DNA of 64,000 nucleotides from Bifidobacterium breve (GTDB lineage: Bacteria; Actinomycetota; Actinomycetes; Nanopelagicales; Nanopelagicaceae): NCBI GenBank assembly GCA_945898065.1, contig CAMDHH010000002.1:1-64000 (forward strand), written 5' to 3'. The notes beneath the pieces were generated by a model, which was not told the origin of the DNA, did not search any database, and saw only the letters and a program-made list of their open reading frames with translations. Shown here piece by piece: positions 34,467 to 42,552 of the stretch (positions are counted from its first letter, which is position 1; each line of letters opens with the position of its first letter). Made by a program: the position numbers and the translations under genes.

Positions 34467-35315
34467 ATGCGGCGCACTCTGCTTCTGCTAATCACTGTGG
34501 TGTTGGCAGGTGCAGTCATCCCTATTGCATCTGCTCACCAACCAGTGCAATTGCTCGATACTGACACCACACCAAAGGCTGGTCCACTTCTAGTCGATGG
34601 CACTATCTCATTTGCTGTACGAGCCTCCTTTACTAAATCAGGTCAGAAGAAAGCATTTCGCGCTGCGCTCAAAGAAGGCGATCAATTAGCAGTGCAGTAC
34701 CTCATTGTTGATAAGAAGCCTGAGAGCGCACTAAAGAATGCGCAATTGCCACAACTCGTTATTACTTCACCAACAGGTAAGAAAATCACAATAAAAATAA
34801 ATGAGCGTTCGCCTTTCTATGAACCATATGGCGGCACTAACTACTTCTATCTTGCTCGCTATGTGGCACCTGCTGAAGAAGGTATCTATCAATTCCTCGT
34901 TACATCTCGTGCTAAAGCGGGAATTACTATTGCAGTCGGTGAAAAAGAGATCCGTGGAGAAGTCTTACGCGGGCCTGCTCCTGTATCAACACCGACTCCA
35001 ACAGCAGCACCAGCTGCGGCAAAACCCACTCCAGAGCCATCTGTCTCAAGTACTCCTAAAGCCGAAGCAACTGCGCAATCTGGTTACACAATGGCAGATG
35101 TTCGAGCCAATAATTCTGAAACAAGTTGCTGGTCAGCAATTAGTGGCAATGTTTATAACCTCACCCAATGGATTAATTCACATCCGGGAGGCGCATCTCG
35201 TATTCGCGCACTCTGTGGAACAGATGGAACATCATCTTTTAGTGCCCAACATGGCTCTCGAGGTTCACCAACTAGCACACTTGCGAACTATCTTCTCGGC
35301 CCACTAGCCAAATAA
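34467..35315 (+). CDS. Secreted protein with C-terminal cytochrome b5-like heme domain
   Basis: About 282 residues. Signal peptide ending near 'IPIASAHQP'. The middle is a beta-rich domain, then a Pro/Thr/Ala linker, then residues of about 205-280 form a cytochrome b5-type fold: 'SCWSAISGNVYNLTQWINSH' followed by P-G-G, with axial His ligands predicted at 239 (H-P-G-G) and 262 (Q-H-G-S). ATG 34467 is preferred over a GTG at 34422, which would sit inside the previous gene. It probably carries electrons outside the membrane. Neighbours are a CDGSH-like and a DCC thiol protein. Confidence 0.82.
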   Translation: MRRTLLLLITVVLAGAVIPIASAHQPVQLLDTDTTPKAGPLLVDGTISFAVRASFTKSGQKKAFRAALKEGDQLAVQYLIVDKKPESALKNAQLPQLVITSPTGKKITIKINERSPFYEPYGGTNYFYLARYVAPAEEGIYQFLVTSRAKAGITIAVGEKEIRGEVLRGPAPVSTPTPTAAPAAAKPTPEPSVSSTPKAEATAQSGYTMADVRANNSETSCWSAISGNVYNLTQWINSHPGGASRIRALCGTDGTSSFSAQHGSRGSPTSTLANYLLGPLAK

Positions 35316-35378
35316 ATTCTGCTTAGACTCTGCACTTCCTATAAGATTGCATCAACATTTCAAGAGAAAGAGGAAATC

Positions 35379-35528
35379 ATGGGCGCTTGTGTATGCGGTT
35401 ACACCAGAGATGAAGAGAAGAATTGCGATGGAACACATAAGGTCGTCAAGGCTGTCAAGGCAGATATCGCAGAGAAGCTTGAAGCAAATGGCTTCCCTCA
35501 CGCATCTGAATTCGTAAACAAGAACTAA
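35379..35528 (+). CDS. Small CDGSH-like iron-sulfur protein
   Basis: 49 residues. C-x-C at residues 4-6 and C-D-G-T-H at 16-20 form the 2Fe-2S (3Cys-1His) motif of CDGSH proteins. The spacing between the conserved Thr and the third Cys is one residue longer than the common pattern and the usual Pro is missing. A GAGGAAATC ribosome site precedes ATG 35379. It lies between two other redox genes. Confidence 0.6.
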   Translation: MGACVCGYTRDEEKNCDGTHKVVKAVKADIAEKLEANGFPHASEFVNKN

Positions 35529-35555
35529 TTACTTTTTCTCTCGCTAATCATCAAA

Positions 35556-35903
35556 GTGAGTGAAATCTTTGTTATCTATGATGGCCAATGTCAATTGTGC
35601 AAAAATTCAATTACTTGGGTCAGCAAGAAACTAGTTATTACCCCTCTTGATTTTCACACAGCCGAACTCTCTCGATTTGGCTTGAGCCTTGAGCAATGTT
35701 CACGTGAGGTTTTTGTCATTACTGATCAAGGCCAGTTCATCGGTGCTGGCGGCGTAGCACTCTTACTCAATCGCCGTGGAAATAAAGTTCTCTCCACTCT
35801 TATTACATTTTCAGGCCCGATTGCCCGCTCTGGTTATAAGTGGGTGGCAAGCCACAGAAATTCATTGCCAGTAAAGATTCTCTCTCGCTTACTTAGAGGT
35901 TGA
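35556..35903 (+). CDS. DCC-type thiol-disulfide oxidoreductase family protein
   Basis: 115 residues. Starts 'EIFVIYDGQCQLCKNSITWV', the Y-D-G-x-C-x-x-C signature of the DCC family; the rest has 'GAGGVALLLNRRGNK', which fits the family pattern of an allele-like A-x2-x-L-L. Likely cytosolic thiol redox function. Start GTG 35556. Its 3' end overlaps the convergent copper monooxygenase-like gene by 15 bp. Confidence 0.8.
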   Translation: MSEIFVIYDGQCQLCKNSITWVSKKLVITPLDFHTAELSRFGLSLEQCSREVFVITDQGQFIGAGGVALLLNRRGNKVLSTLITFSGPIARSGYKWVASHRNSLPVKILSRLLRG

Positions 35904-36998
35904 AACGATACCGAGACACATTTCATCTGATGATCCCTCACCCCATGTGACATATCGAGGTTCAAGAGTTTTTAGTTGAGGAATTTTCTGTCTCAGAGTG
36001 GGATCAAAGGTGCATTCAATGCGAATTGTGTCGCCAGTTTTTACGGCGATAGGGCTCTTGAGCAGGGTTGAGGATTGATCATCGAAGTTGTAATTCGCAA
36101 CATTGAGAATTGTTTGCTCAGTCGAAGTTCCTGGGTTAAGAGTTAGTTTGAGGGAGCGTCCCAGCAAATGCATATGCGGCCCGGCAGAGATGATGTTGAA
36201 ACTTGATCTCATCACCTTGTCACAACGAGAGGTCAATGAAGGAATTGGCTTATAGGGATTTTGTCTACACAAAGCATTTATCCCTACTGACTCAAGGGCG
36301 CTCTTTGAAGTCGTTCGAGTTGCAAGATCAATGAGTGATTGATCGCGATCGCATAGGGGACCAGTGACATCGGGAGGACAGGCTAATTCAACTGGAGCTG
36401 GGAATAGTTCAATACCTAATTGCTTGATATTTGAACCCTTGGCTGGGATTGCGTCGATGAGGATTTTTGATTGATCTGTTTCAAGTACACCACCTGATGC
36501 AGCCAACAAGTTGTAATGAACTTGCAAAACTATTCGTTCGCCTTTTTTAATCGGAGTTCCATATCCGGCTGGTGAAATATCTTTACCACGACCAGGAGCC
36601 CATGAACTTAGCCATGGGGATGAGATAAATGATGAGAGCATTCCACCAAGGCCTGTGCCACCAAAACATGGCCATCCAATTCCACTTTTATCTGATTCAA
36701 GTGCTTCAACGAGATCAGTATCGGTTACGCGAAAGATAATTGCGTGGTGCACATAATTTTTACGCTGGGGGATAAATTCGATACTTCGAATAATTGAATC
36801 TGCGCTGACTTTTGGATCAAGTAAAAAACATCGATAATCATCTGTACCTTTATTTGGGGCAGCGGGTAGGTATGCCTTCTTCATCGTGACGCTATATTTC
36901 TTGACCTTAGGAGCCTTGGCTGCATCTGCAACTTGTGGCATAAAGGATGTAAGCAATACTGCTGCTACCGCTGGAACGAAAAGCTTTCGCATATTCAT
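35889..36998 (-). CDS. Secreted type II copper-dependent monooxygenase-like protein
   Basis: About 369 residues with a signal peptide ('LFVPAVAAVLLTSFMPQVADA'). 'DDYRCFLLDP' and 'NYVHHAIIFRV' (paired His, CuH/CuM site), 'GIGWPCFGGTG', 'VLQVHYNL', 'SAGPHMHLLGRSL' (H-x-H copper site) and 'GSSDEMCLGIVS' (axial Met) follow the order of the dopamine beta-monooxygenase/PHM fold. ATG 36998 is chosen because TACTCT lies 7 nt upstream. The substrate is unknown. Bacterial members of this family are scarcely characterised. Confidence 0.75.
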   Translation of the reverse strand: MNMRKLFVPAVAAVLLTSFMPQVADAAKAPKVKKYSVTMKKAYLPAAPNKGTDDYRCFLLDPKVSADSIIRSIEFIPQRKNYVHHAIIFRVTDTDLVEALESDKSGIGWPCFGGTGLGGMLSSFISSPWLSSWAPGRGKDISPAGYGTPIKKGERIVLQVHYNLLAASGGVLETDQSKILIDAIPAKGSNIKQLGIELFPAPVELACPPDVTGPLCDRDQSLIDLATRTTSKSALESVGINALCRQNPYKPIPSLTSRCDKVMRSSFNIISAGPHMHLLGRSLKLTLNPGTSTEQTILNVANYNFDDQSSTLLKSPIAVKTGDTIRIECTFDPTLRQKIPQLKTLEPRYVTWGEGSSDEMCLGIVSTSK

Positions 36999-37035
36999 AA
37001 TACAAAGAGTACCGAATCTCTCAAGAGGCAACAAT

Positions 37036-38508
37036 TTAGATTTTTCCTGCCTCTAGACCCTTCAAAACTTCTTGTGCACGTACCTTCAATTCAGGTAGAT
37101 CAGATAAACGGTTTAAACCGAATACCTGTTGGCTCATTCGATGATTTTTGGCAAAACTCTCTTTATGGCGATCAAGAAAATCCCAATAGAGAGTCGTAAA
37201 GGGACAGGCACTCTCACCAATGCGCAGCTTTGGATTGTAGGAACAGCCCTTGCAGTAGTTAGACATTCGCGAAATGTAAGCACCACCTGCTGCATAAGGC
37301 TTAGTCATCATCCTTCCACCGTCTGCATGTACGCCCATACCAATAACGTTGGGAACCATTACCCATTCACTTGCATCGATAAATACTTCTCGCATCCAGT
37401 CCAAAAATTCTTGTGGGTTAGTCCCAGTCACTAATGCAAGATTAGATAACAACATAAGGCGAGGAATATGGTGAACCCACGCACGTTCATTGATATCGCT
37501 TACAGTTTGCTTGATGCAGTTCATCGAAGTTTTATTGGGGTCGCTAAATAAAGGTAGTAACGGGCGGTTTGCGCCGAGTTCATTATTTTCGCGATAGTCA
37601 GGTCCTAGAAACCAATACATTCCGTTGACATATTCACGCCAGCCGATGATTTGGCGAACGAAACCTTCAGCAGATTCAATAGGAACCGATCCTGTCTTGT
37701 AGGCCTTCATTGCCCCAGAAACAACTTCACTCGCATGTAGTAATCCATTATTGATATAAGGCGAAAGTAAAGAATGGTGAAGAGCCCAGTTCTCACTAGT
37801 CATCGCATCTTCTAGCGGTCCAAATTCGTCAAAGTGATTATCAAAAAAATTCTTCATCTGTGCCAGCGCACCCTTGCGTGTTGTTGCCCATGTAGTCGTT
37901 GGCTTATGACCTAACTCTGTGGCAACAGCACTATCAATTTCATCACACTTATGTTCTAAATAAGGTGGACCTTCATATTTCTTTGGAGGAGGCAGTCGAT
38001 TCTCTTTATCGAAGTTCCAGGAACCACCTTCGGGCTCTTTGCCGTTCATCAGCACACCAAGGCGAACACGTTGCTTTCTGTAAAAACTTTCCATAAGGAA
38101 ACTCTTTTGATCCTTAGCCCAATCCATAAAAAGTGGCCGGGGTGTGAGGAAGAAATCATTTTCTATAAAGCTCACTCCGTATTCTTTGAGCGCTTCGAAT
38201 TGCCTAAAGGAAGATGGCTCAGCGCAAACAATGGGAAGCTTGGGATATTTCTTTTCAACAACCTTCAGGCCATCAATAGTTGTTGCCGCTTTCACATATT
38301 CAACGCTAAAGCCTTCTTCTTCTAGCGATTGCGCGAAATGGCGAGCACTAGAGATAAGAAAGAAGAGGCGCTCCTTATGCCAATTGCGTCCCGTAGTCAT
38401 ACGGGCACTTTCAACTAAAACGATTACATCTTCTTGCGGATTAGCACCCTTGAGTGCACCAAATTTTCTATGCAGATGATCAAAGGGAATATAGATAATG
38501 CGCTTCAT
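37036..38508 (-). CDS. FeS-BCP-type photolyase/cryptochrome (deoxyribodipyrimidine photolyase-related)
   Basis: 490 residues. The N-terminal photolyase-related domain is followed by the FAD-binding helical domain ('[20 protein letters not shown]', '[20 protein letters not shown]', '[14 protein letters not shown]'). Four cysteines placed like the 4Fe-4S ligands of the FeS-BCP group appear in 'SMNCIKQTV', '[11 protein letters not shown]' and 'ESACPFTTL'. It would repair (6-4) or related UV photoproducts using light. A DUF2256 gene overlaps its start (ATGA), an association known for this family. Confidence 0.9.
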   Translation of the reverse strand: MKRIIYIPFDHLHRKFGALKGANPQEDVIVLVESARMTTGRNWHKERLFFLISSARHFAQSLEEEGFSVEYVKAATTIDGLKVVEKKYPKLPIVCAEPSSFRQFEALKEYGVSFIENDFFLTPRPLFMDWAKDQKSFLMESFYRKQRVRLGVLMNGKEPEGGSWNFDKENRLPPPKKYEGPPYLEHKCDEIDSAVATELGHKPTTTWATTRKGALAQMKNFFDNHFDEFGPLEDAMTSENWALHHSLLSPYINNGLLHASEVVSGAMKAYKTGSVPIESAEGFVRQIIGWREYVNGMYWFLGPDYRENNELGANRPLLPLFSDPNKTSMNCIKQTVSDINERAWVHHIPRLMLLSNLALVTGTNPQEFLDWMREVFIDASEWVMVPNVIGMGVHADGGRMMTKPYAAGGAYISRMSNYCKGCSYNPKLRIGESACPFTTLYWDFLDRHKESFAKNHRMSQQVFGLNRLSDLPELKVRAQEVLKGLEAGKI

Positions 38509-38648
38509 TTATTTTCTCGGCAACGCTCGCTGCAATATTTCACTTCGTTCCAGTTTTTAGCCCACTTTTTGCGCCATTCAAATTCAAGGCCACAGCGCAC
38601 GCAGGTCTTCGGTGTAAACCCATTTTTATCTTTTGCTATGCGTGGCAT
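38505..38648 (-). CDS. DUF2256 zinc-ribbon protein
   Basis: 47 residues: '[19 protein letters not shown]' then 'YCSERC', four cysteines in two C-x2-C/C-x3-C pairs, typical of DUF2256. Its stop TGA overlaps the photolyase ATG, so translation is coupled. TATTCT lies 7 nt upstream of ATG 38648. DUF2256 genes commonly accompany photolyase-related genes; the biochemical role is unknown. Confidence 0.85.
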   Translation of the reverse strand: MPRIAKDKNGFTPKTCVRCGLEFEWRKKWAKNWNEVKYCSERCRENK

Positions 38649-38715
38649 AGCGCAGAGAATACTGTTGAATCTCTCGATTCTCTTATTATTGTGAAAGGCG
38701 CTAGAATTGGGTTGT

Positions 38716-38837
38716 TGTTATCGGGGTCGATGTAATTTCGAACCGGCGGTTATAGTCCGCGACCCGCACATATCCAATGGGCGGTTGACTCAGTGAAACT
38801 CTGAGACCGACGGTTAAAGTCCGGATGAGAGATAACA
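38716..38837 (+). promoter_or_regulatory. FMN riboswitch (RFN element)
   Basis: The closing helix is TGTTATC (38716-38722) with GATAACA (38831-38837). Between them are the conserved blocks GGGGTCG, the AACCGGCGGTTATAGTCCGC stem, the GGTTGACTCAGTG part with its apical hairpin, and GACCGACGGTTAAAGTCCGG ending in ATGAGAGA. It stands 16 bp before ribD and should shut off the riboflavin operon when FMN is plentiful. Confidence 0.95.
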
Positions 38838-38853
38838 GCGGAATCGGTGCACC

Positions 38854-39849
38854 TTGTTTATCGATGACGCCTACGCGCATCTGTGCTCGCTCAGCCTTGC
38901 CGGCTTAGGAGTGAGTACTCCCAACCCAAATGTTTCTGCTGCCATTTATTCACCCGATGGCGCACTCATTGCATCTGGTTTTCATAACCGAAAGATTTCA
39001 CCCGATCACGCAGAAGTAATTGCACTCAAAGGCGCACAATCCCTCGCGCGCGGAGCAACAATGATTGTTTCCCTTGAACCGTGTGCGCATACAGGAACAA
39101 CTCCGCCATGTACTCAAGCAATCATTGATGCGGGTATCGCAAAAGTTATTTATGCAGTGAGCGACCCCAACCCCATTGCAGCCGGGGGAGCGCAGGTTCT
39201 GAGATCTGCTGGAATCGAAGTTGAATATATCCATTCTGCCGAACTCGAATTCGTTCAACGTGCCTGGTTACATAAAGTACAAAGTGGCAAGCCATTGATG
39301 GTTTGGAAAGTTGCTACAACTCTTGATGGAAAAGTTGCAGCAAGTGATTCAACGTCGCAATGGATTAGTGGGCCGCAATCTCGCGAAGATGTTCAACTAC
39401 TACGTGCGCAATCTGATGCAATTTTGGTTGGTACCAATACAGCCATCGTCGATAACCCACATCTGATTCCACGCGGTCATAGCGCAAGGCCTGTGCGCAT
39501 CGTTTGTGGTGAGCAAGAAGTGCCGGCCGCTAATAAGGTCTTTGATAACGCGGCTCGCACAGTTGTAGTCAAAAGCAAATCAATTCCAGATCTTATGAAT
39601 CAATTGATTCAAGAAGAATTCAATCAAGTCCTAGTTGAAGCTGGTCCCACCTTTGGTTCTGCGCTCTTGAAATCAGGAAATATTGACGAACTCGTTATTT
39701 ATCAGGCACCAAAAGTACTTGGCGCAGGAAAAGACTTCGTGAGCAACCTTGGAATTACAACCCTTGATGATCATCTTGATCTAGAACTCATCTCTGTGCA
39801 GCGCTGCGGCAGCGATATCAAATCCCACTATGCAGTGAAGGGGCGCTAA
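38854..39849 (+). CDS. ribD: Bifunctional diaminohydroxyphosphoribosylaminopyrimidine deaminase / reductase
   Basis: 331 residues. The deaminase domain has the zinc site '[13 protein letters not shown]' (H-A-E) and '[17 protein letters not shown]' (P-C-x8-C); the C-terminal reductase domain starts at '[20 protein letters not shown]' with '[16 protein letters not shown]'. It carries out steps 2 and 3 of the pyrimidine branch of riboflavin synthesis. Start TTG 38854 gives the family N-terminus; no in-frame ATG is nearer. First gene after the FMN riboswitch; ribE abuts its stop. Confidence 0.94.
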   Translation: MFIDDAYAHLCSLSLAGLGVSTPNPNVSAAIYSPDGALIASGFHNRKISPDHAEVIALKGAQSLARGATMIVSLEPCAHTGTTPPCTQAIIDAGIAKVIYAVSDPNPIAAGGAQVLRSAGIEVEYIHSAELEFVQRAWLHKVQSGKPLMVWKVATTLDGKVAASDSTSQWISGPQSREDVQLLRAQSDAILVGTNTAIVDNPHLIPRGHSARPVRIVCGEQEVPAANKVFDNAARTVVVKSKSIPDLMNQLIQEEFNQVLVEAGPTFGSALLKSGNIDELVIYQAPKVLGAGKDFVSNLGITTLDDHLDLELISVQRCGSDIKSHYAVKGR

Positions 39850-40461
39850 ATGTTTACAGGATTAGTGAGCGAACTTGGAATAGTAAAAGAGATCACGCGC
39901 GGCGAGAGTTCAGCAATTTTCACAATCACCGCTCCTAAGTCAGTACTCGGCCTATCCCTGGGTGATTCCATCGCAGTCAATGGGACATGTCTGACAGCTA
40001 CATCTATTGCTGGCGACTCATTCACCGCAGATGTCATGGTGCAAACACTTTCACTTACCTCCCTTGCTCAATTAGAAGTTGGTTCACTTGTAAACCTAGA
40101 ACTTGCTGCCACATTAGATATGCGCATGGGCGGCCATATTGTTCAAGGTCATGTTGATGGCACTGCAACGATGGTGCAATTACTACCGGGGGATAAGTGG
40201 GCACAATTTGATATCAAAGCCCCAGAACATCTTTTGAAATATGTTGTTGCGCAAGGATCAATTACTCTCGATGGAGTATCTCTAACAGTTGGATCTATCG
40301 ATGATGCAAAACAGATAATCACTGTCTGGCTTATCCCTGAAACTCTTTCCAAAACAAATCTCTCCAAGAAGAAGCCAGGTGATCTCATCAATATCGAAGT
40401 AGATATCTTGGCTAAATATGTTGAGCGCCTTATCTCTAAGGGGGCCATCGATGGAAAATAA
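39850..40461 (+). CDS. ribE: Riboflavin synthase, alpha subunit
   Basis: 203 residues made of two lumazine-binding repeats, 'MFTGLVSELGIVKEITRGES' at the N-terminus and 'GGHIVQGHVDGTATMVQLLP' at the start of the second. It dismutates two 6,7-dimethyl-8-ribityllumazine molecules to riboflavin. The ATG abuts the stop of ribD and its own 3' end overlaps ribBA by 11 bp. Confidence 0.95.
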   Translation: MFTGLVSELGIVKEITRGESSAIFTITAPKSVLGLSLGDSIAVNGTCLTATSIAGDSFTADVMVQTLSLTSLAQLEVGSLVNLELAATLDMRMGGHIVQGHVDGTATMVQLLPGDKWAQFDIKAPEHLLKYVVAQGSITLDGVSLTVGSIDDAKQIITVWLIPETLSKTNLSKKKPGDLINIEVDILAKYVERLISKGAIDGK

Positions 40462-41674
40462 TTTCAAAGATGCCCTAGAGCGCTTTGCTCGTGGCGAAAT
40501 GGTTATTGTTATCGATGATCTAGATCGTGAAAACGAGGGCGACATCATCATGTTGGCAGAATATGCAACTGCAGAAAAGACTGCCTTCATGGTTCGCCAC
40601 ACCACTGGAATTTTGTGCGTTGCTATCACTGCACAGCGTGCTCATGAATTGCACTTGCCTTATATGGTGGAAAATAATCAAGATAAACGAAAGACAGCTT
40701 TTACAGTCTCCATAGATTTCATCGAAGGTCTAACTACTGGCGTAAGTGCAACGGAGCGAAGCGCAACAATCAAAGCCATGGCTAATCCAAAATCGCAACC
40801 AACAGATTTCATTCGTCCTGGCCATATCTATCCACTGATTGCACACCCTGATGGATTGCGTACACGAAGCGGTCACACCGAAGCAGGCGTTGCACTTGCC
40901 GAGTTAGCAGGAAAATATCCAGCAGCGCTGCTCTCTGAAATTGTTGCCGAAGATGGCTCAATGGCTAAGGGAGATGTTCTCAAAGAGTTTGCACACAAAT
41001 TCAACATTCCAATTATTTCAATTGCGCAAATTAAGGAATACCAAGCAACTCTTGCGCTATCTCCAAAGATCGTAACTTTTCCTGCCCATGATTTTGAGTG
41101 GGTAGATGTTCAACTAGAAAATGGCATCTGGTCACTTGCCACATATCCATCCCTCAAACATCGCGAGCAAGTAGTGATGCGCTTTGGTCAGGGCAATAAA
41201 GTCCCATTGGTTCGCATCCACTCCGAATGTTTCACAGGAGATGTCATTGGTTCACAGCGCTGTGATTGCGGCGCGCAATTACAAAAATCTATTGCAGCTA
41301 TCGAAGAATATGGTTACGGATACGTGCTCTATCTTCGCGATCATGAAGGCCGAGGCATTGGACTCACAGAAAAGCTCAAGGCCTATGGCCTGCAAAATCA
41401 AGGCCGGGACACAGTCGATGCAAACCTTGAACTTGGCCATCAAGTTGATTCGCGTGATTGGTCTGAAGCGATTTCAATTCTGAAAAACCTCAACCTGACT
41501 TCTATCAAGTTATTGACGAGTAATCCTAAAAAGATTGAAGCCGTCACTAGCAATGGCATTACATGTGAACAAATCTCACTTGAGATTGCTCCTAATGAAT
41601 TTAGCGCAAAGTACTTAGCAACAAAGGCAGATCGCCTTGGACATATTTCAACACAAGTAACTGGAGGAAAATAA
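40451..41674 (+). CDS. ribBA: 3,4-dihydroxy-2-butanone-4-phosphate synthase / GTP cyclohydrolase II
   Basis: About 407 residues. The N-terminal RibB domain shows 'VIVIDDLDRENEGDIIMLAE' and 'GHTEAGVALAELAG'; the C-terminal RibA domain shows 'IHSECFTGDVIGSQRCDCGA' with the zinc cysteines and 'LRDHEGRGIGLTEKLKAYGL'. It supplies both precursors of the pathway. ATG 40451 follows a TAAGGGGG ribosome site inside ribE; an upstream in-frame start at 40418 is not needed. Stop overlaps ribH (TAATG). Confidence 0.95.
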   Translation: MENNFKDALERFARGEMVIVIDDLDRENEGDIIMLAEYATAEKTAFMVRHTTGILCVAITAQRAHELHLPYMVENNQDKRKTAFTVSIDFIEGLTTGVSATERSATIKAMANPKSQPTDFIRPGHIYPLIAHPDGLRTRSGHTEAGVALAELAGKYPAALLSEIVAEDGSMAKGDVLKEFAHKFNIPIISIAQIKEYQATLALSPKIVTFPAHDFEWVDVQLENGIWSLATYPSLKHREQVVMRFGQGNKVPLVRIHSECFTGDVIGSQRCDCGAQLQKSIAAIEEYGYGYVLYLRDHEGRGIGLTEKLKAYGLQNQGRDTVDANLELGHQVDSRDWSEAISILKNLNLTSIKLLTSNPKKIEAVTSNGITCEQISLEIAPNEFSAKYLATKADRLGHISTQVTGGK

Positions 41675-42129
41675 TGGCTGGCCACGCACCCGATATCTCA
41701 ATCCCGCATCTACCCAATGCAAAAGTTGCCATCATCTCTTCATCCTGGCATTTAGATATTTGCAACGATCTCATCGCAGGTGCTATCCGCGCACTGGATG
41801 AGGCAAAGGTAGGAAAAATTGAGGTCATATTTGTTCCAGGTTCTTTTGAGATTCCACTTGCTTCGCAAAAGGCATTTGAAAAAGGTTTCGATGCAGTCGT
41901 TGCCCTTGGCCTAGTACTCAAAGGTGAGACTCCACATTTTGATTATGTCTGCCAAGGTGTCACACAAGGCATCATCGATGTTCAACTCAAGTTCTCAAGG
42001 CCCATTGGCTACGGAGTCTTGATGTGTAATGACCTTGATCAAGCGATCGCGCGCTCTGGACGTGCTGGAAGCAAAGAAGATAAAGGCTATGACAGCGCAA
42101 TGGCTGCCCTCAAACTAGTTGAGTTATAA
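41674..42129 (+). CDS. ribH: 6,7-dimethyl-8-ribityllumazine synthase
   Basis: 151 residues. 'VAIISSSWHLDICNDLIAGA' (substrate loop with the aromatic residue), 'VPGSFEIPLASQKAF' and 'ALGLVLKGETPHFDYVCQGV' with the catalytic His are diagnostic. It condenses the butanone phosphate with the pyrimidine. GGAGG lies about 8 nt before the ATG, at the end of ribBA. Last enzyme gene of the operon. Confidence 0.95.
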   Translation: MAGHAPDISIPHLPNAKVAIISSSWHLDICNDLIAGAIRALDEAKVGKIEVIFVPGSFEIPLASQKAFEKGFDAVVALGLVLKGETPHFDYVCQGVTQGIIDVQLKFSRPIGYGVLMCNDLDQAIARSGRAGSKEDKGYDSAMAALKLVEL

Positions 42130-42139
42130 GTTATCGCAC

Positions 42140-42547
42140 ATGCAACTTCTTCGAAGAGTTCCTCAAATCATTCTTGGGCTCGCACTTGCCTATGCAGGCA
42201 TCGGACACCTGACAACGAGTCGCCAAGAGTTTCAAGCACAAGTTCCAACTCTGTTCAAAGATTATGCAGATTTTGTAGTTCTAGCATCTGGTGTAGTCGA
42301 AATTGTCTTAGGGCTGAGCCTCATTGCATTATGGAAATACCGTGTTCAAGTTGGCGCTTTAGTTGCACTATTTTTTGTCGCAATCTTTTGGGGAAACATT
42401 TCGCAATACATCAACAAAGTCGATGCTTTCGGATTAGATAGCGATCAAGCACGCTTCATACGTTTACTCTTTCAGCCATTACTGGTTATCTGGGCACTGG
42501 GAAGCACCGGAGCCTGGCGTGCTTATAGAAGTTCTAGAAGTAAGTAA
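42140..42547 (+). CDS. DoxX-like membrane protein
   Basis: About 135 residues with four membrane helices ('IILGLALAYAGIGHLTTSR', 'FVVLASGVVEIVLGLSLIAL', 'VALFFVAIFWGNISQYI', 'LLFQPLLVIWALGSTGAW'), resembling DoxX-family proteins. ATG 42140 is preferred over a TTG at 42119 that would overlap ribH. It lies 10 bp behind ribH on the same strand and is probably read from the riboswitch transcript; a link to flavin is not known. Confidence 0.7.
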   Translation: MQLLRRVPQIILGLALAYAGIGHLTTSRQEFQAQVPTLFKDYADFVVLASGVVEIVLGLSLIALWKYRVQVGALVALFFVAIFWGNISQYINKVDAFGLDSDQARFIRLLFQPLLVIWALGSTGAWRAYRSSRSK

Positions 42548-42552
42548 GACCC

